From Aureivirga marina (GTDB taxonomy: Bacteria; Bacteroidota; Bacteroidia; Flavobacteriales; Flavobacteriaceae), in NCBI RefSeq assembly GCF_015767265.1, contig NZ_JADPIB010000011.1, positions 1 to 58,678 of the forward strand: a DNA stretch of 58,678 bases, given 5' to 3'. Position 1 is the stretch's first letter; the number at the start of each line of letters is the position of its first letter. Position numbers and translations under genes: made by a program. A model generated the notes under the pieces. That model was not told the DNA's origin. It was given only the letters and a program-made list of their open reading frames with translations, and did not search any database. This document shows, piece after piece, positions 24,902-32,388 of the stretch.

Positions 24902-26437
24902 TTAAAATCTAAACGTTGTTCCTAAAGCAACATTGTCTGCCTTAAAACCATCATTACGTTTATAATTACTATAGCGAACTTCTAAATTGTGAAAACGGAA
25001 TTGTCTTGATTTATTCAAACGAATATTGAAAATTCCTTTTGGTGGAGCCAATCGGATTCCTAAACCAATTTTTTCACTATTAAAAGTACTCAAATCAAAA
25101 TCAGAAGTATAATACTCTTGATTTAGTTGGTGTTCTCCATAAGGTTTAAAATATTTAGAACCATTTTGGATATAATAGCGATAAAACGGATATAATGTTA
25201 TCGATTTTGTTGCTTTTAATGGTAATTCAATACTAAAAGTATGTGCACTTAATCCAAAGTCATCAATATAAAAACGGTAGTAAAATCTTGAAATTACTTT
25301 TGGACTAATGAAATAATTAGTTCTAAATCCAATTGCAGTTTTAAAACGTTTTCTCGGAAGTTTTTCCACACGAACAGTTTTATATTTTTCCACAACAACA
25401 CCATCGTCGAAATAAACTCTATGAAAAGGAGTAGATAATAATCCATTTTGATAGGTGAAATCTGTTAAAATAGCAGCATTCATTCTTTTGTTAATCACCA
25501 TTTCATAGGAAAAACCAATATTGTAAGTATAACGGTTGTCTTTTTCAAAAGTTAATTCTTCAGAATTATTACCATATTCATCGTCATCGTCGTCATCATC
25601 ATCCATTTCTCTTGCATTCACATGATTTCGATTCGTTGGATTTCCTAAACGATCATCGTCATCATCGTCATCGTCATCGTCGTCGTCGTCTTCATCATCG
25701 TCATCATCGTCATCGTCGTCATCGTCGTTATTGTTCCAATCATTGTCATCGTTATCGTCGTTATCGTCGTTATCGTCGTCATCATCGTCATCATCGTCAT
25801 CATCGTCATCATCATCGTCATCGTCATCATCATCGTCATCGTCGTCATCATCATGATGTCCATTTCTTGAATCTTCTTCTCTTAATTCACCAGGATAAAT
25901 TAAAAGCCATCTATCATAGAAGAAATTTGCTTTCACGGTAAAAACTCTATTATTATCTATAGAAGCTTTTGACCATTTTAATCCCATATTATAAGAAGTA
26001 ACATCATATTCTTTAGAATAACCAAGAGAAAAACCGAAAGTTGAATTTTCTTCTAGATTTTTTTCTGAATATCCTAATTGAATATGTCTTCGAGTATCCG
26101 AACCAGAAACAGCCGAAGATCCAGAACTAGCCGAAGTTGTATATTTATCAATATTTGCACTAGAAGCAGAAGTATAATAGTCAATTCCACCAGAAATACT
26201 TAAACTTCCAGTTTTGCTAACTGGAGTTGTGATTACAATGATCGTTTCTCTGTTTTCCAGTTCTTCTGTTCCTAAACCACCTGTAACAGCAGAATGATTT
26301 CCATCTTGTTCATAATAATCAAAAAGAATATTTATTTCAGTTGGATCTGCTTGTTTTATTTCTTCTTGCGTAAAACCTTTTAAACTAAAAAGTAATACAA
26401 TAATCCAAAGGAATTTTTTATTTAGTTGCAACCACAT
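24902..26437 (-). CDS. DUF3570 outer-membrane beta-barrel with poly-aspartate loop
   Basis: The DUF3570 family is of unknown function, predicted as an outer-membrane beta-barrel. The 511-residue product has a signal peptide (~1-23, ends GFTQ) and family-like strands (EINILFDYYEQDGNHSAVTGGLGTEEL at the N terminus, a G-F-K-ADNVALGTTFRF C-terminal strand ending in Phe). Residues ~195-265 are almost pure Asp with a few Asn, then a second run of eight Asp at ~279-286. Such a loop would be exposed and strongly cation-binding. Its ATG lies inside the DUF4266 gene (16-nt overlap), so the two are translationally coupled. No enzymatic motif is visible. Confidence 0.85.
   Translation of the reverse strand: MWLQLNKKFLWIIVLLFSLKGFTQEEIKQADPTEINILFDYYEQDGNHSAVTGGLGTEELENRETIIVITTPVSKTGSLSISGGIDYYTSASSANIDKYTTSASSGSSAVSGSDTRRHIQLGYSEKNLEENSTFGFSLGYSKEYDVTSYNMGLKWSKASIDNNRVFTVKANFFYDRWLLIYPGELREEDSRNGHHDDDDDDDDDDDDDDDDDDDDDDDDDDDNDDNDDNDDNDWNNNDDDDDDDDDDDEDDDDDDDDDDDDDRLGNPTNRNHVNAREMDDDDDDDDEYGNNSEELTFEKDNRYTYNIGFSYEMVINKRMNAAILTDFTYQNGLLSTPFHRVYFDDGVVVEKYKTVRVEKLPRKRFKTAIGFRTNYFISPKVISRFYYRFYIDDFGLSAHTFSIELPLKATKSITLYPFYRYYIQNGSKYFKPYGEHQLNQEYYTSDFDLSTFNSEKIGLGIRLAPPKGIFNIRLNKSRQFRFHNLEVRYSNYKRNDGFKADNVALGTTFRF
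25645..25855. repeat. GAT/GAC codon microsatellite within the DUF3570 gene
   Basis: About 210 nt are nearly pure ATC/GTC trinucleotides on the plus strand (GAT/GAC aspartate codons on the minus strand), interrupted by a few Asn codons and a Trp-Asn-Asn-Asn island. The mix of synonymous GAT and GAC codons shows selection for Asp rather than recent pure slippage, but length variation between strains is expected. Confidence 0.9.
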
Positions 26438-26646
26438 CCTCCTCCTGTTTTTCCTCCATTAGCACCAGAAGCTCCTTCTCGATAATTTTGAAAATTTACT
26501 TCAAATTGTTCCGTCGTTCTCGATGATAAAGCCATATCATCGTCATTTAAAAAAGTTTTTTGATAGGGTTTTACGCTAGAACAGGATGTAGCGATGCTTC
26601 CCAACAATAGTAAACCTATTGAGAGATAAGTAATTGTTAGTTTCAT
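26422..26646 (-). CDS. DUF4266 lipoprotein ending in Gly-rich CGCN motif
   Basis: This is a 74-residue lipoprotein: signal peptide with lipobox IATSC-S, then SVKPYQKTFLNDDDMAL, FEVNFQNYREGASGANGGK and a terminal GGGCGCN. This matches the DUF4266 family, whose members are short, end in a Gly-rich CGCN and travel with DUF3570, ApbE and thioredoxin genes. Two Cys in a glycine-rich C-terminal tail suggest metal binding, a disulfide handled by the operon's thioredoxin, or a modification site. None is shown. It starts 10 nt after the ApbE stop codon and overlaps the DUF3570 start by 16 nt. Confidence 0.85.
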   Translation of the reverse strand: MKLTITYLSIGLLLLGSIATSCSSVKPYQKTFLNDDDMALSSRTTEQFEVNFQNYREGASGANGGKTGGGCGCN

Positions 26647-26656
26647 TGTTATTTGA

Positions 26657-27649
26657 TTATTTTATTTTTTCTTGAAGTTTTAAGTTTTTTGAAGTGAAAA
26701 TTTCTCCTTGGCTATCCAAGATTAAACATTCAATATTTTTAAGTTTATCAATCAATTTTAATCCTTCTTCTACTCCCATAACAAAAACGGAAGTTGCAAG
26801 TGCATCTGCTAATTCTGCATTTGGGCAAAAAATTGTAACACTTTGTACACCAAAAACTGGCCATCCAGTTTTTGGATTGATGATATGTGTATATTTTTTT
26901 CCATTAAATTCTACATAATTTTCATAATTACCAGAAGTAACAACAGAGGAATTGTTTAAAGGAAACCAACCTAAAGCATTGTTTTTATCATTTGGATTTG
27001 CAATTGCAACTTGCCATTTTTCGCTTTTTGGATTTTTCCCCCAGCAAATTAGATCTCCACTTGCATTGATTAAACCTGATTTTACACCTAATTTTTGTAG
27101 TTTTCTTTTTACAGCTTCTGCGGCAAAACCTTTTCCAATTGCTCCAAACCCAATTTTCATCCCTTTTTCTTTTAAGAAAACAGATTGTTTTTCTTTGTTA
27201 AGAATAATGTTTTTGTAGTTAATTTTAGAAACAGATTTTTGAACAGAAACACTATCTGGAATTTTCTCAATTGGTTTGTCGAAATACCAAATTTTATCAA
27301 TGGAAGCAAAAGAGATATCAAAATGTCCATCTGTCAATTTTGATATTCGAATGCTTCTTTCAATCAAACCAAACAATTCTTTAGATACAGAAACAGCATT
27401 TTTCCCAGCAGAATTATTTATCATGGCAGTTTCCGAATTTGTTTTCCAAGAAGAAATCACATTTTCAATTCTGCGTACTTCTTCTTCTGCGATAGTTAAA
27501 TATTTTTCTCCTTCTTTCTCGTTTTCAGCTTCAATTGTAAATACAAAAGATACTCCCATTTGTTTGGTTTTTCTTTCATATAAATTTTGAGAAAAAAGGT
27601 GAAAGTTGATTAAAAAGAATAAAAAACTAAGTGTAAAAGTTCTTTTCAT
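26657..27649 (-). CDS. apbE: FAD:protein FMN transferase (ApbE), operon copy
   Basis: Exported flavin transferase, 330 residues, signal peptide ending LFSQ. Motifs: KQMGVSFVF, SNSETAMINNSAG-type segment, GHFDISFASIDKIW, MKIGFGAIGKGFAAEAVKRKL, INASGDLICWG, YTHIINPKTGWP and ADALATSVFVMG. Compared with the copy at 23340 the DPKTG motif has become NPKTG, which may alter metal or substrate handling. Its ATG shares one base with the thioredoxin stop codon (TAATG). DUF4266 follows after 10 nt. No FMN-binding-domain acceptor protein with a standard SGAT-type site is encoded nearby, so the flavinylated target is unknown. Confidence 0.92.
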   Translation of the reverse strand: MKRTFTLSFLFFLINFHLFSQNLYERKTKQMGVSFVFTIEAENEKEGEKYLTIAEEEVRRIENVISSWKTNSETAMINNSAGKNAVSVSKELFGLIERSIRISKLTDGHFDISFASIDKIWYFDKPIEKIPDSVSVQKSVSKINYKNIILNKEKQSVFLKEKGMKIGFGAIGKGFAAEAVKRKLQKLGVKSGLINASGDLICWGKNPKSEKWQVAIANPNDKNNALGWFPLNNSSVVTSGNYENYVEFNGKKYTHIINPKTGWPVFGVQSVTIFCPNAELADALATSVFVMGVEEGLKLIDKLKNIECLILDSQGEIFTSKNLKLQEKIK

Positions 27650-28083
27650 TATTGAAAATATTTATCTAGAAAAACCGATGTTTTCTCTCCTTTATAACCG
27701 TTAATTTTCTTTTTTGTGTTTAAATTACTGTCTAAAATAACTACATAAGGAAAAAATCCTTGTGGATTGTATTTTTCAGCAATTGCTTCATTGTATTTGA
27801 TTGTTTCTTTTGAAATTCCTTTCGGATTTCTTTTAAAATCAATATTTACAAAAACATATTTATTTCCAGCTTTTTCGATGAATTCCGATGATTCTAAAAC
27901 TTCTGATTTTAATTGAATACATGGTTTGCACCAATCAGAACCTGAAAAAACCAAAATGATTTTTTTGTTCTCTTTTTTACTTATAGAAGTAGCTTCTTCT
28001 AAATTATGATGCCATTTAATTTCTTGGCAAAAAGAGGTAATAGAGATTAAACCAATAAACAAGAATAGTAATTTTTGTTTCAT
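27649..28083 (-). CDS. Periplasmic thioredoxin-family protein
   Basis: First gene of the ApbE/DUF4266/DUF3570 operon, 144 residues. The signal peptide is MKQKLLFLFIGLISITSFC-Q. The active site is FSGSDWCKPCIQLKSEV with Cys52 and Cys55 (CKPC), and the cis-proline loop is GFFPYVVIL. It resembles the DUF255/Thioredoxin_7-type 'W(C)xxC' proteins of the envelope, with an insertion between the redox helix and the cis-Pro strand. Likely it keeps cysteines of a partner reduced; the DUF4266 CGC tail is the obvious candidate. Stop and the next start overlap as TAATG. Confidence 0.88.
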   Translation of the reverse strand: MKQKLLFLFIGLISITSFCQEIKWHHNLEEATSISKKENKKIILVFSGSDWCKPCIQLKSEVLESSEFIEKAGNKYVFVNIDFKRNPKGISKETIKYNEAIAEKYNPQGFFPYVVILDSNLNTKKKINGYKGEKTSVFLDKYFQ

Positions 28084-28110
28084 TTGTTAGTTAGTTGAAA
28101 TTTATGAATG

Positions 28111-28118
28111 CAAATATA
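28111..28118 (-). promoter_or_regulatory. -7 element of the Trx-ApbE-DUF4266-DUF3570 operon
   Basis: On the minus strand TATATTTG matches TAnnTTTG, 27 nt before the thioredoxin ATG. That is the same distance as in the haem-uptake operon. The -33 region is replaced by the shared palindrome. Confidence 0.6.
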
Positions 28119-28120
28119 TA

Positions 28121-28145
28121 TTTTATTTAGACTTAATAAAAATAA
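28121..28145. promoter_or_regulatory. Palindromic operator shared with the haem-uptake operon
   Basis: Second copy of the 25-nt block found at 9773-9797, 24/25 identical, with core TATTTAGACTTAATA at 28124-28138. It lies 2 nt upstream of the -7 element, where a bound repressor would block RNA polymerase. A Fur-type regulator is my inference from the haem operon. Confidence 0.6.
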
Positions 28146-28384
28146 AGATATTGATTTATAGAATAAAAAATCTATTTCATTGAAAAATTTAGGTGTTAAT
28201 TAGCTTTTTTTTAAGGAGAAAATTTATTAAAAATGTTAAATTCGATATCCTTTTTTTGAAAAAGCTTAAAATATAAATAATTATAAATCAATTAATTAAT
28301 TTGATTTTTTAACATTTTTAAGAAAAAAGGTAGGGGGAATTTGAAATACGTTGTTTTATTAGTGTTAACTAAAATCTATTAAAG
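28146..28384. other. AT-rich divergent promoter region
   Basis: This is the remainder of the 301-nt gap between the thioredoxin operon and the acidic lipoprotein gene. Apart from the operator on its left and a GTTAAC at 28366-28371 I see no defined signal. Confidence 0.35.
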
Positions 28385-29674
28385 ATGAAATACTTAAAAT
28401 CAAGTTTGACTTTTTTATTATTAACTGTATTTATGTTTACATCATGTAATAAAGATGATGAAACACAGATCCAACAACAGAATCCAGTAGAGATTCAAAA
28501 AAGTCAAGGATTAAGAACATTTTTGAATGTAATTAAAAACTTAAAAGTACAAACTAATGCTACAGCAAGAACTACAAATGATGAAGTATTATGTTTTGAC
28601 TTTGTATATCCAATTACTTTAGGATATAACAATGGAACAACTGTAGAAGTTGGAAATTTAGATGCATTAATCGAAGTATTAATTTCTGAGAATGAGGAAT
28701 TATACATCGAAGGAATTGTTTTCCCATTTGATATAGTATTTTCAGCTGATCAAAATGTGATGACAATTGAAAATGAAGAAGATATTTTAACTGCTTTAGA
28801 TACTTGTGAATATAACGAAGGAGATGATCAATACGGATTCTGTGATTATATCGTTCAATTTCCAGTAGAAATTATCGTTGATGGAGAGACAATCGAAATC
28901 AATTCTATGGATGAATTTAACCAAGAAATCGAATTCGAAATCGTATTCCCTATTACTTTAATTGATGCTAACACTCAAGAAGAAATTGTTGTTGAAAGTG
29001 AAGATATGTTAGAGGAATTAATGTATGATTGTGAAGGAGATGATATTGATGATGAAATCTTAGATTTATTTGATTTTGATACTGTAAATGAGTGTTTCAC
29101 TATGAACTACCCATTATCAATGACTTTTGGAAATGAAGTTGTTACTTTTAATTCTTATGAAGAAATTTCTACTCATTTTGAAAACTTAACTGAAGAATAT
29201 GTTGAAGAAATTGATGGAATGATTGATTTTGTATTCCCATTCTCAGTTACATTATTAGATGACGAGCAAACTCAAGTTACAATTAACAATCATGGAGATT
29301 TTAGTGACTTATTAAACTTATGTTTTGGAGATACTATCGAAGAGGGAGATGATGATGTTTGGACTGACGAAGAAGAAAACGAAGAAGAAAACGAAGAAGA
29401 GTCAAACGACGACGAGCAAAACGAAGAGGAGTCAAATGACGATGAGCAAAACGAAGAAGAGTCAAATGACGATGAGCAAAATGAAGAAGAGTCAAATGAC
29501 GATGAGCAAAATGAAGAAGAGTCAAATGATGACGAGCAAAACGAAGAAGAGTCAAATGACGATGAGCAAAACGAAGAAGAGTCAAATGATGACGAGCAAA
29601 ATGAGGAAGAGTCAAATGACGATGAGCAAAATGATGAGTCTGATGATAACAATCAATCAGATGAGCAGCAATAA
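28385..29674 (+). CDS. Acidic lipoprotein with internal beta-repeats and a tandem Glu/Asp/Asn tail
   Basis: I do not recognise a named family. The 429-residue product has a lipobox (MFTSC-N) followed by KDDE, a surface-lipoprotein-like signal. Residues ~60-315 contain about six diverged copies of a ~40-residue unit of the pattern F-x-(Y/F)-P-(I/L/V)-x-(I/L/M), polar turn, (V)-x-(I/V)-x-(S/N), acidic helix: CFDFVYPITL, IVFPFDIVF, YIVQFPVEI, EIVFPITLI, CFTMNYPLSM, DFVFPFSVT. The C terminus is eight near-identical decamers NEEESNDDEQ. It is extremely acidic and probably surface-exposed. It is divergent from the DUF3570 operon. Role unknown; cation binding or adhesion are possible. Confidence 0.8.
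   Translation: MKYLKSSLTFLLLTVFMFTSCNKDDETQIQQQNPVEIQKSQGLRTFLNVIKNLKVQTNATARTTNDEVLCFDFVYPITLGYNNGTTVEVGNLDALIEVLISENEELYIEGIVFPFDIVFSADQNVMTIENEEDILTALDTCEYNEGDDQYGFCDYIVQFPVEIIVDGETIEINSMDEFNQEIEFEIVFPITLIDANTQEEIVVESEDMLEELMYDCEGDDIDDEILDLFDFDTVNECFTMNYPLSMTFGNEVVTFNSYEEISTHFENLTEEYVEEIDGMIDFVFPFSVTLLDDEQTQVTINNHGDFSDLLNLCFGDTIEEGDDDVWTDEEENEEENEEESNDDEQNEEESNDDEQNEEESNDDEQNEEESNDDEQNEEESNDDEQNEEESNDDEQNEEESNDDEQNEEESNDDEQNDESDDNNQSDEQQ
29392..29634. repeat. 30-bp tandem repeat, eight copies, in frame
   Basis: Eight tandem copies of a 30-bp unit built on GAAGAGTCAAATGACGATGA encode the decamer NEEESNDDEQ. Copies differ only by synonymous changes (GAC/GAT, GAA/GAG, AAC/AAT), so the protein repeat is kept exactly while the DNA drifts. 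There are no spacers, so it is not a CRISPR array. Confidence 0.95.
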
Positions 29675-29843
29675 GCCAAATTAGATGATTTACAATGATG
29701 AAGAGCTGGGAGATTTATCTTTCGGCTTTTCATTTTAAAAATAAGCAATAAGAGGACATTTAGTTTTGCAAATATTTACCATTTATAATTTTACGGGGAA
29801 TAAGATTATTTTAGTTTCATTGAACTCTTATTGCGAAGTATAA

Positions 29844-29875
29844 AAAAAGCCTAAGAAATTAATCTTAGGCTTTTT
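29844..29875. terminator. Bidirectional terminator between the acidic lipoprotein gene and rseP
   Basis: The perfect 13-bp stem AAAAAGCCTAAGA/TCTTAGGCTTTTT (29844-29856 with 29863-29875) lies between convergent genes and has T-runs on both exits. Confidence 0.88.
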
Positions 29876-29893
29876 CTTTTTATGTTTTAAATC

Positions 29894-31210
29894 TTATTTA
29901 AATATCAGCTTGTAGATATCGTTTCCGTTTGCATAAAGTAGTAATGCTACTAAGATGATAAATCCAGTAATTTGAGCGTATTCTAAGAATTTTTCATTCG
30001 GTTTTCTTCCTGTGATCATCTCGAATAAAGTAAATACAACGTGTCCACCATCAAGAGCAGGAATTGGTAATAAATTCATAAATCCTAACATGATTGATAA
30101 GAAAGCTGTAATTTCCCAAAAACGCATCCAATCCCAAGAAGCAGGGAAAATTTTTCCGATAGAAATAAATCCACCTAAGCTTGTTGCGCCTTTTTTTGTA
30201 AATACATACTGAAATTGTGCAACATAATCATGTAATGTATGATAAGCTAATTCAGTTCCTCCTGAGACACTTTCACCAAATGTATAATCTTTATGTTGGA
30301 TTGGGAAATTGATTACTGGAGAAACACCAATTTTATGATCTTCAGTAGGAGTTACTGTAATTTCTTTTTCTTGTCCATTTCTTGCAACTAAAATGGCTAA
30401 AGATTTAGATAAAGTATCTTTTGAAACCGTTTTTGTAAAATCTCCCCAAGAATTAATTTTAGTATTATTTACTTGTAGAATTTTATCATTCTTTTTAATC
30501 CCAGCTTTATATCCTGGATAATCAGTAAAAACCGAATCAATTACTGCTGGAACTAAAGGACTAATTGGCTCCATTTGTCCAGTTGTCCACATTGTTTTAC
30601 CAAATCCTTCAGGAATGTTGATTGTTTCTACTTTTCCATTTTTATGTTCAACTTCGATAGTTTTTACATCTCTTAAGAAAAGTAATTTATTTACATCAAG
30701 AACATTTAATGGCATTTTTCCATCAATTTTCAAGATTTTATCTCCGTCCTGAAATCCAAGAGGCTTCATGATTTCTGAAACTGTAAATCCGTTTTTAATT
30801 TCATTTGCTGGAACATAATCTTTACCCCAAACAAATAAAATCATGACATAAATTAATAAACCTAAAATAAAGTTTACAATCACACCTCCAAGCATAATAA
30901 TTAATCTTTGCCAAGCAGGTTTTGAACGAAATTCCCAAGGTTGTGGTTCCCCTTTCATTTGCTCCGTGTCCATACTTTCATCGATCATTCCTGCAATTTT
31001 CACATATCCACCAAGCGGTATCCAACCGATTCCGTAAACAGTATCTCCAATTTTCTTTTTAAATAATGAATATTTATAATCAAAGAAAAGGTAGAATTTT
31101 TCTACTCTTGTTCCGAATAATCTAGCCGGAATAAAATGTCCTAACTCATGTAGGACAATTAATAAAGATAAGCTCAGTATAAATTGTGAAGCTCTAATTA
31201 ATATTTCCAT
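29894..31210 (-). CDS. rseP: RseP-type site-2 (intramembrane) zinc metalloprotease
   Basis: This inner-membrane protease cleaves membrane-anchored anti-sigma factors or other single-pass substrates, 438 residues. The zinc site HELGH is residues 21-25 in the first TM helix. The second metal-ligand motif is NLLPIPALDGGH near the C terminus. PDZ-like domains fill the middle (FQDGDKILKIDGKMPLNV, GYKAGIKKNDKILQVNNTKINSW). TM segments lie at ~8-20, ~105-130 (LGGVIVNFILGLLIYVMILF), ~360-385 and at the end. No sigma/anti-sigma pair is adjacent. The start ATG places the HELGH at the usual position. Confidence 0.93.
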   Translation of the reverse strand: MEILIRASQFILSLSLLIVLHELGHFIPARLFGTRVEKFYLFFDYKYSLFKKKIGDTVYGIGWIPLGGYVKIAGMIDESMDTEQMKGEPQPWEFRSKPAWQRLIIMLGGVIVNFILGLLIYVMILFVWGKDYVPANEIKNGFTVSEIMKPLGFQDGDKILKIDGKMPLNVLDVNKLLFLRDVKTIEVEHKNGKVETINIPEGFGKTMWTTGQMEPISPLVPAVIDSVFTDYPGYKAGIKKNDKILQVNNTKINSWGDFTKTVSKDTLSKSLAILVARNGQEKEITVTPTEDHKIGVSPVINFPIQHKDYTFGESVSGGTELAYHTLHDYVAQFQYVFTKKGATSLGGFISIGKIFPASWDWMRFWEITAFLSIMLGFMNLLPIPALDGGHVVFTLFEMITGRKPNEKFLEYAQITGFIILVALLLYANGNDIYKLIFK

Positions 31211-31474
31211 ATAATAGTTTGTTTCTTTTTCTTAAAACTGAACAAATGTAAGATTTTATAAAGTTTTCAAAAAATGAAATAGTTACAATGTGATTTCAAA
31301 TTCCATAAAAATACTATTTTTTTAAAATAAATCTTTGAAATAGTGAGATTCACAAAACTTTTTGGACAATTTCGAGGATTCTTATTTTATGAAAAATAAT
31401 AAGTTTTAAAATTTAACAGTTACGCTCAAAAAAAGTAAGATATTTGCACTTCATTTTATGGATAAATAATACCA

Positions 31475-32359
31475 ATGAATTCAAGAAACCTCGCTTTGAT
31501 TGCTGCTTTTCTTACAGCAGTCATTTATGGTGTTAGCTTTACAGTTGCTAAAGAAGTAATGCCGAAATATGTGCAACCTTATGGATTTATCACTTTGCGT
31601 GTTTTTGGCGCAATGTTGCTTTTTTGGTTTTCTAGTCTTTTTGTAAAACATCAAAAAATTGATAGACCAGATTTTTTTAGAATTATCGCAGCTGCTTTTT
31701 TTGGAGTAGCTTTAAATATGTTGACTTTTTTTAAAGGATTAAGCTATACAACACCAATTACTGCCGCAGCTATTATGGTTACAAGTCCAATTCTTGTAAT
31801 GCTTTTAGCTTCTATTTTATTAAAAGAAAAACTACGAAAACAAAAGATTTTGGGAGTTCTAATCGGAATGATTGGGGCAATTGTTTTGATTTCTTATGGT
31901 CATGAAATTTCTGCCAATTCCAATGCAATTTTCGGAGATTTTTTAGTTTTTGTAAATGCTGCCTCTTATGCAATGTATCTTGTGATTGTTAAGAAATTAA
32001 CACAAAAATACAATCCGTTTAATTTCGTAAAATGGCTTTATACTTTTGGATTTTTAATGGTTTTACCGTTTGGTTTTCAAGAAGTGGTAGATATTCGCTG
32101 GGATTTAATTCCAGAATTATCTTTGTGGAAAATTGCTTTTATTGTTGTGTTTACAACTTTTGTAACCTATTTATTTAATCTTTTAGCATTAACAAAATTA
32201 AAACCAACAACTGTAAGTATTTTCATGTATTTACAGCCTGTAATTGCAACAATTTACGCTTTATATGTAGGAAGTGATTCTTTAAATTTAATAAAAGTTG
32301 TAGCGACTTTAAGTATATTTTTAGGTGTATATTTAGTTACAAAACCAGTAAAAAATTAA
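31475..32359 (+). CDS. EamA/DMT-family transporter
   Basis: This is a ten-helix inner-membrane permease of the drug/metabolite transporter superfamily, 294 residues, with two EamA repeats. Repeat 1 (residues ~5-137) contains ITLRVFGAMLLFW and SYTTPITAAAIMVTSPILVMLLASILLKEKL. Repeat 2 (~150-290) contains ALTKLKPTTVSIFMYLQPVIATIYALYVG. Substrate cannot be read; members export amino acids, nucleosides or drugs. It stands alone and ends at a terminator overlapping its stop codon. Confidence 0.9.
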   Translation: MNSRNLALIAAFLTAVIYGVSFTVAKEVMPKYVQPYGFITLRVFGAMLLFWFSSLFVKHQKIDRPDFFRIIAAAFFGVALNMLTFFKGLSYTTPITAAAIMVTSPILVMLLASILLKEKLRKQKILGVLIGMIGAIVLISYGHEISANSNAIFGDFLVFVNAASYAMYLVIVKKLTQKYNPFNFVKWLYTFGFLMVLPFGFQEVVDIRWDLIPELSLWKIAFIVVFTTFVTYLFNLLALTKLKPTTVSIFMYLQPVIATIYALYVGSDSLNLIKVVATLSIFLGVYLVTKPVKN

Positions 32360-32388
32360 GCCCAATCAATCAATTGGGCTTTTTTTAA
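32358..32388 (+). terminator. Intrinsic terminator of the DMT transporter gene
   Basis: The 9-bp stem AAGCCCAAT/ATTGGGCTT (32358-32366 with 32373-32381) is followed by T residues. It begins within the stop codon and extends almost to the convergent thioredoxin-like gene. Confidence 0.85.

Noticed and set aside
25612-25941. His/Arg-rich and Met/Thr-rich reading frames over the poly-Asp segment
   Set aside because: They are low-complexity shadows of the GAT/GAC repeat of the DUF3570 gene in other frames.
29392-29634. Regular 30-bp repeats resembling a CRISPR array
   Set aside because: The copies abut without spacers, are in frame inside a lipoprotein gene and differ only at synonymous positions. 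There are no cas genes.
29290-29652. Ser/Phe/Cys-rich and Lys/Met-rich frames over the acidic tail repeat
   Set aside because: They are frame shadows of the tandem repeat in the lipoprotein gene.
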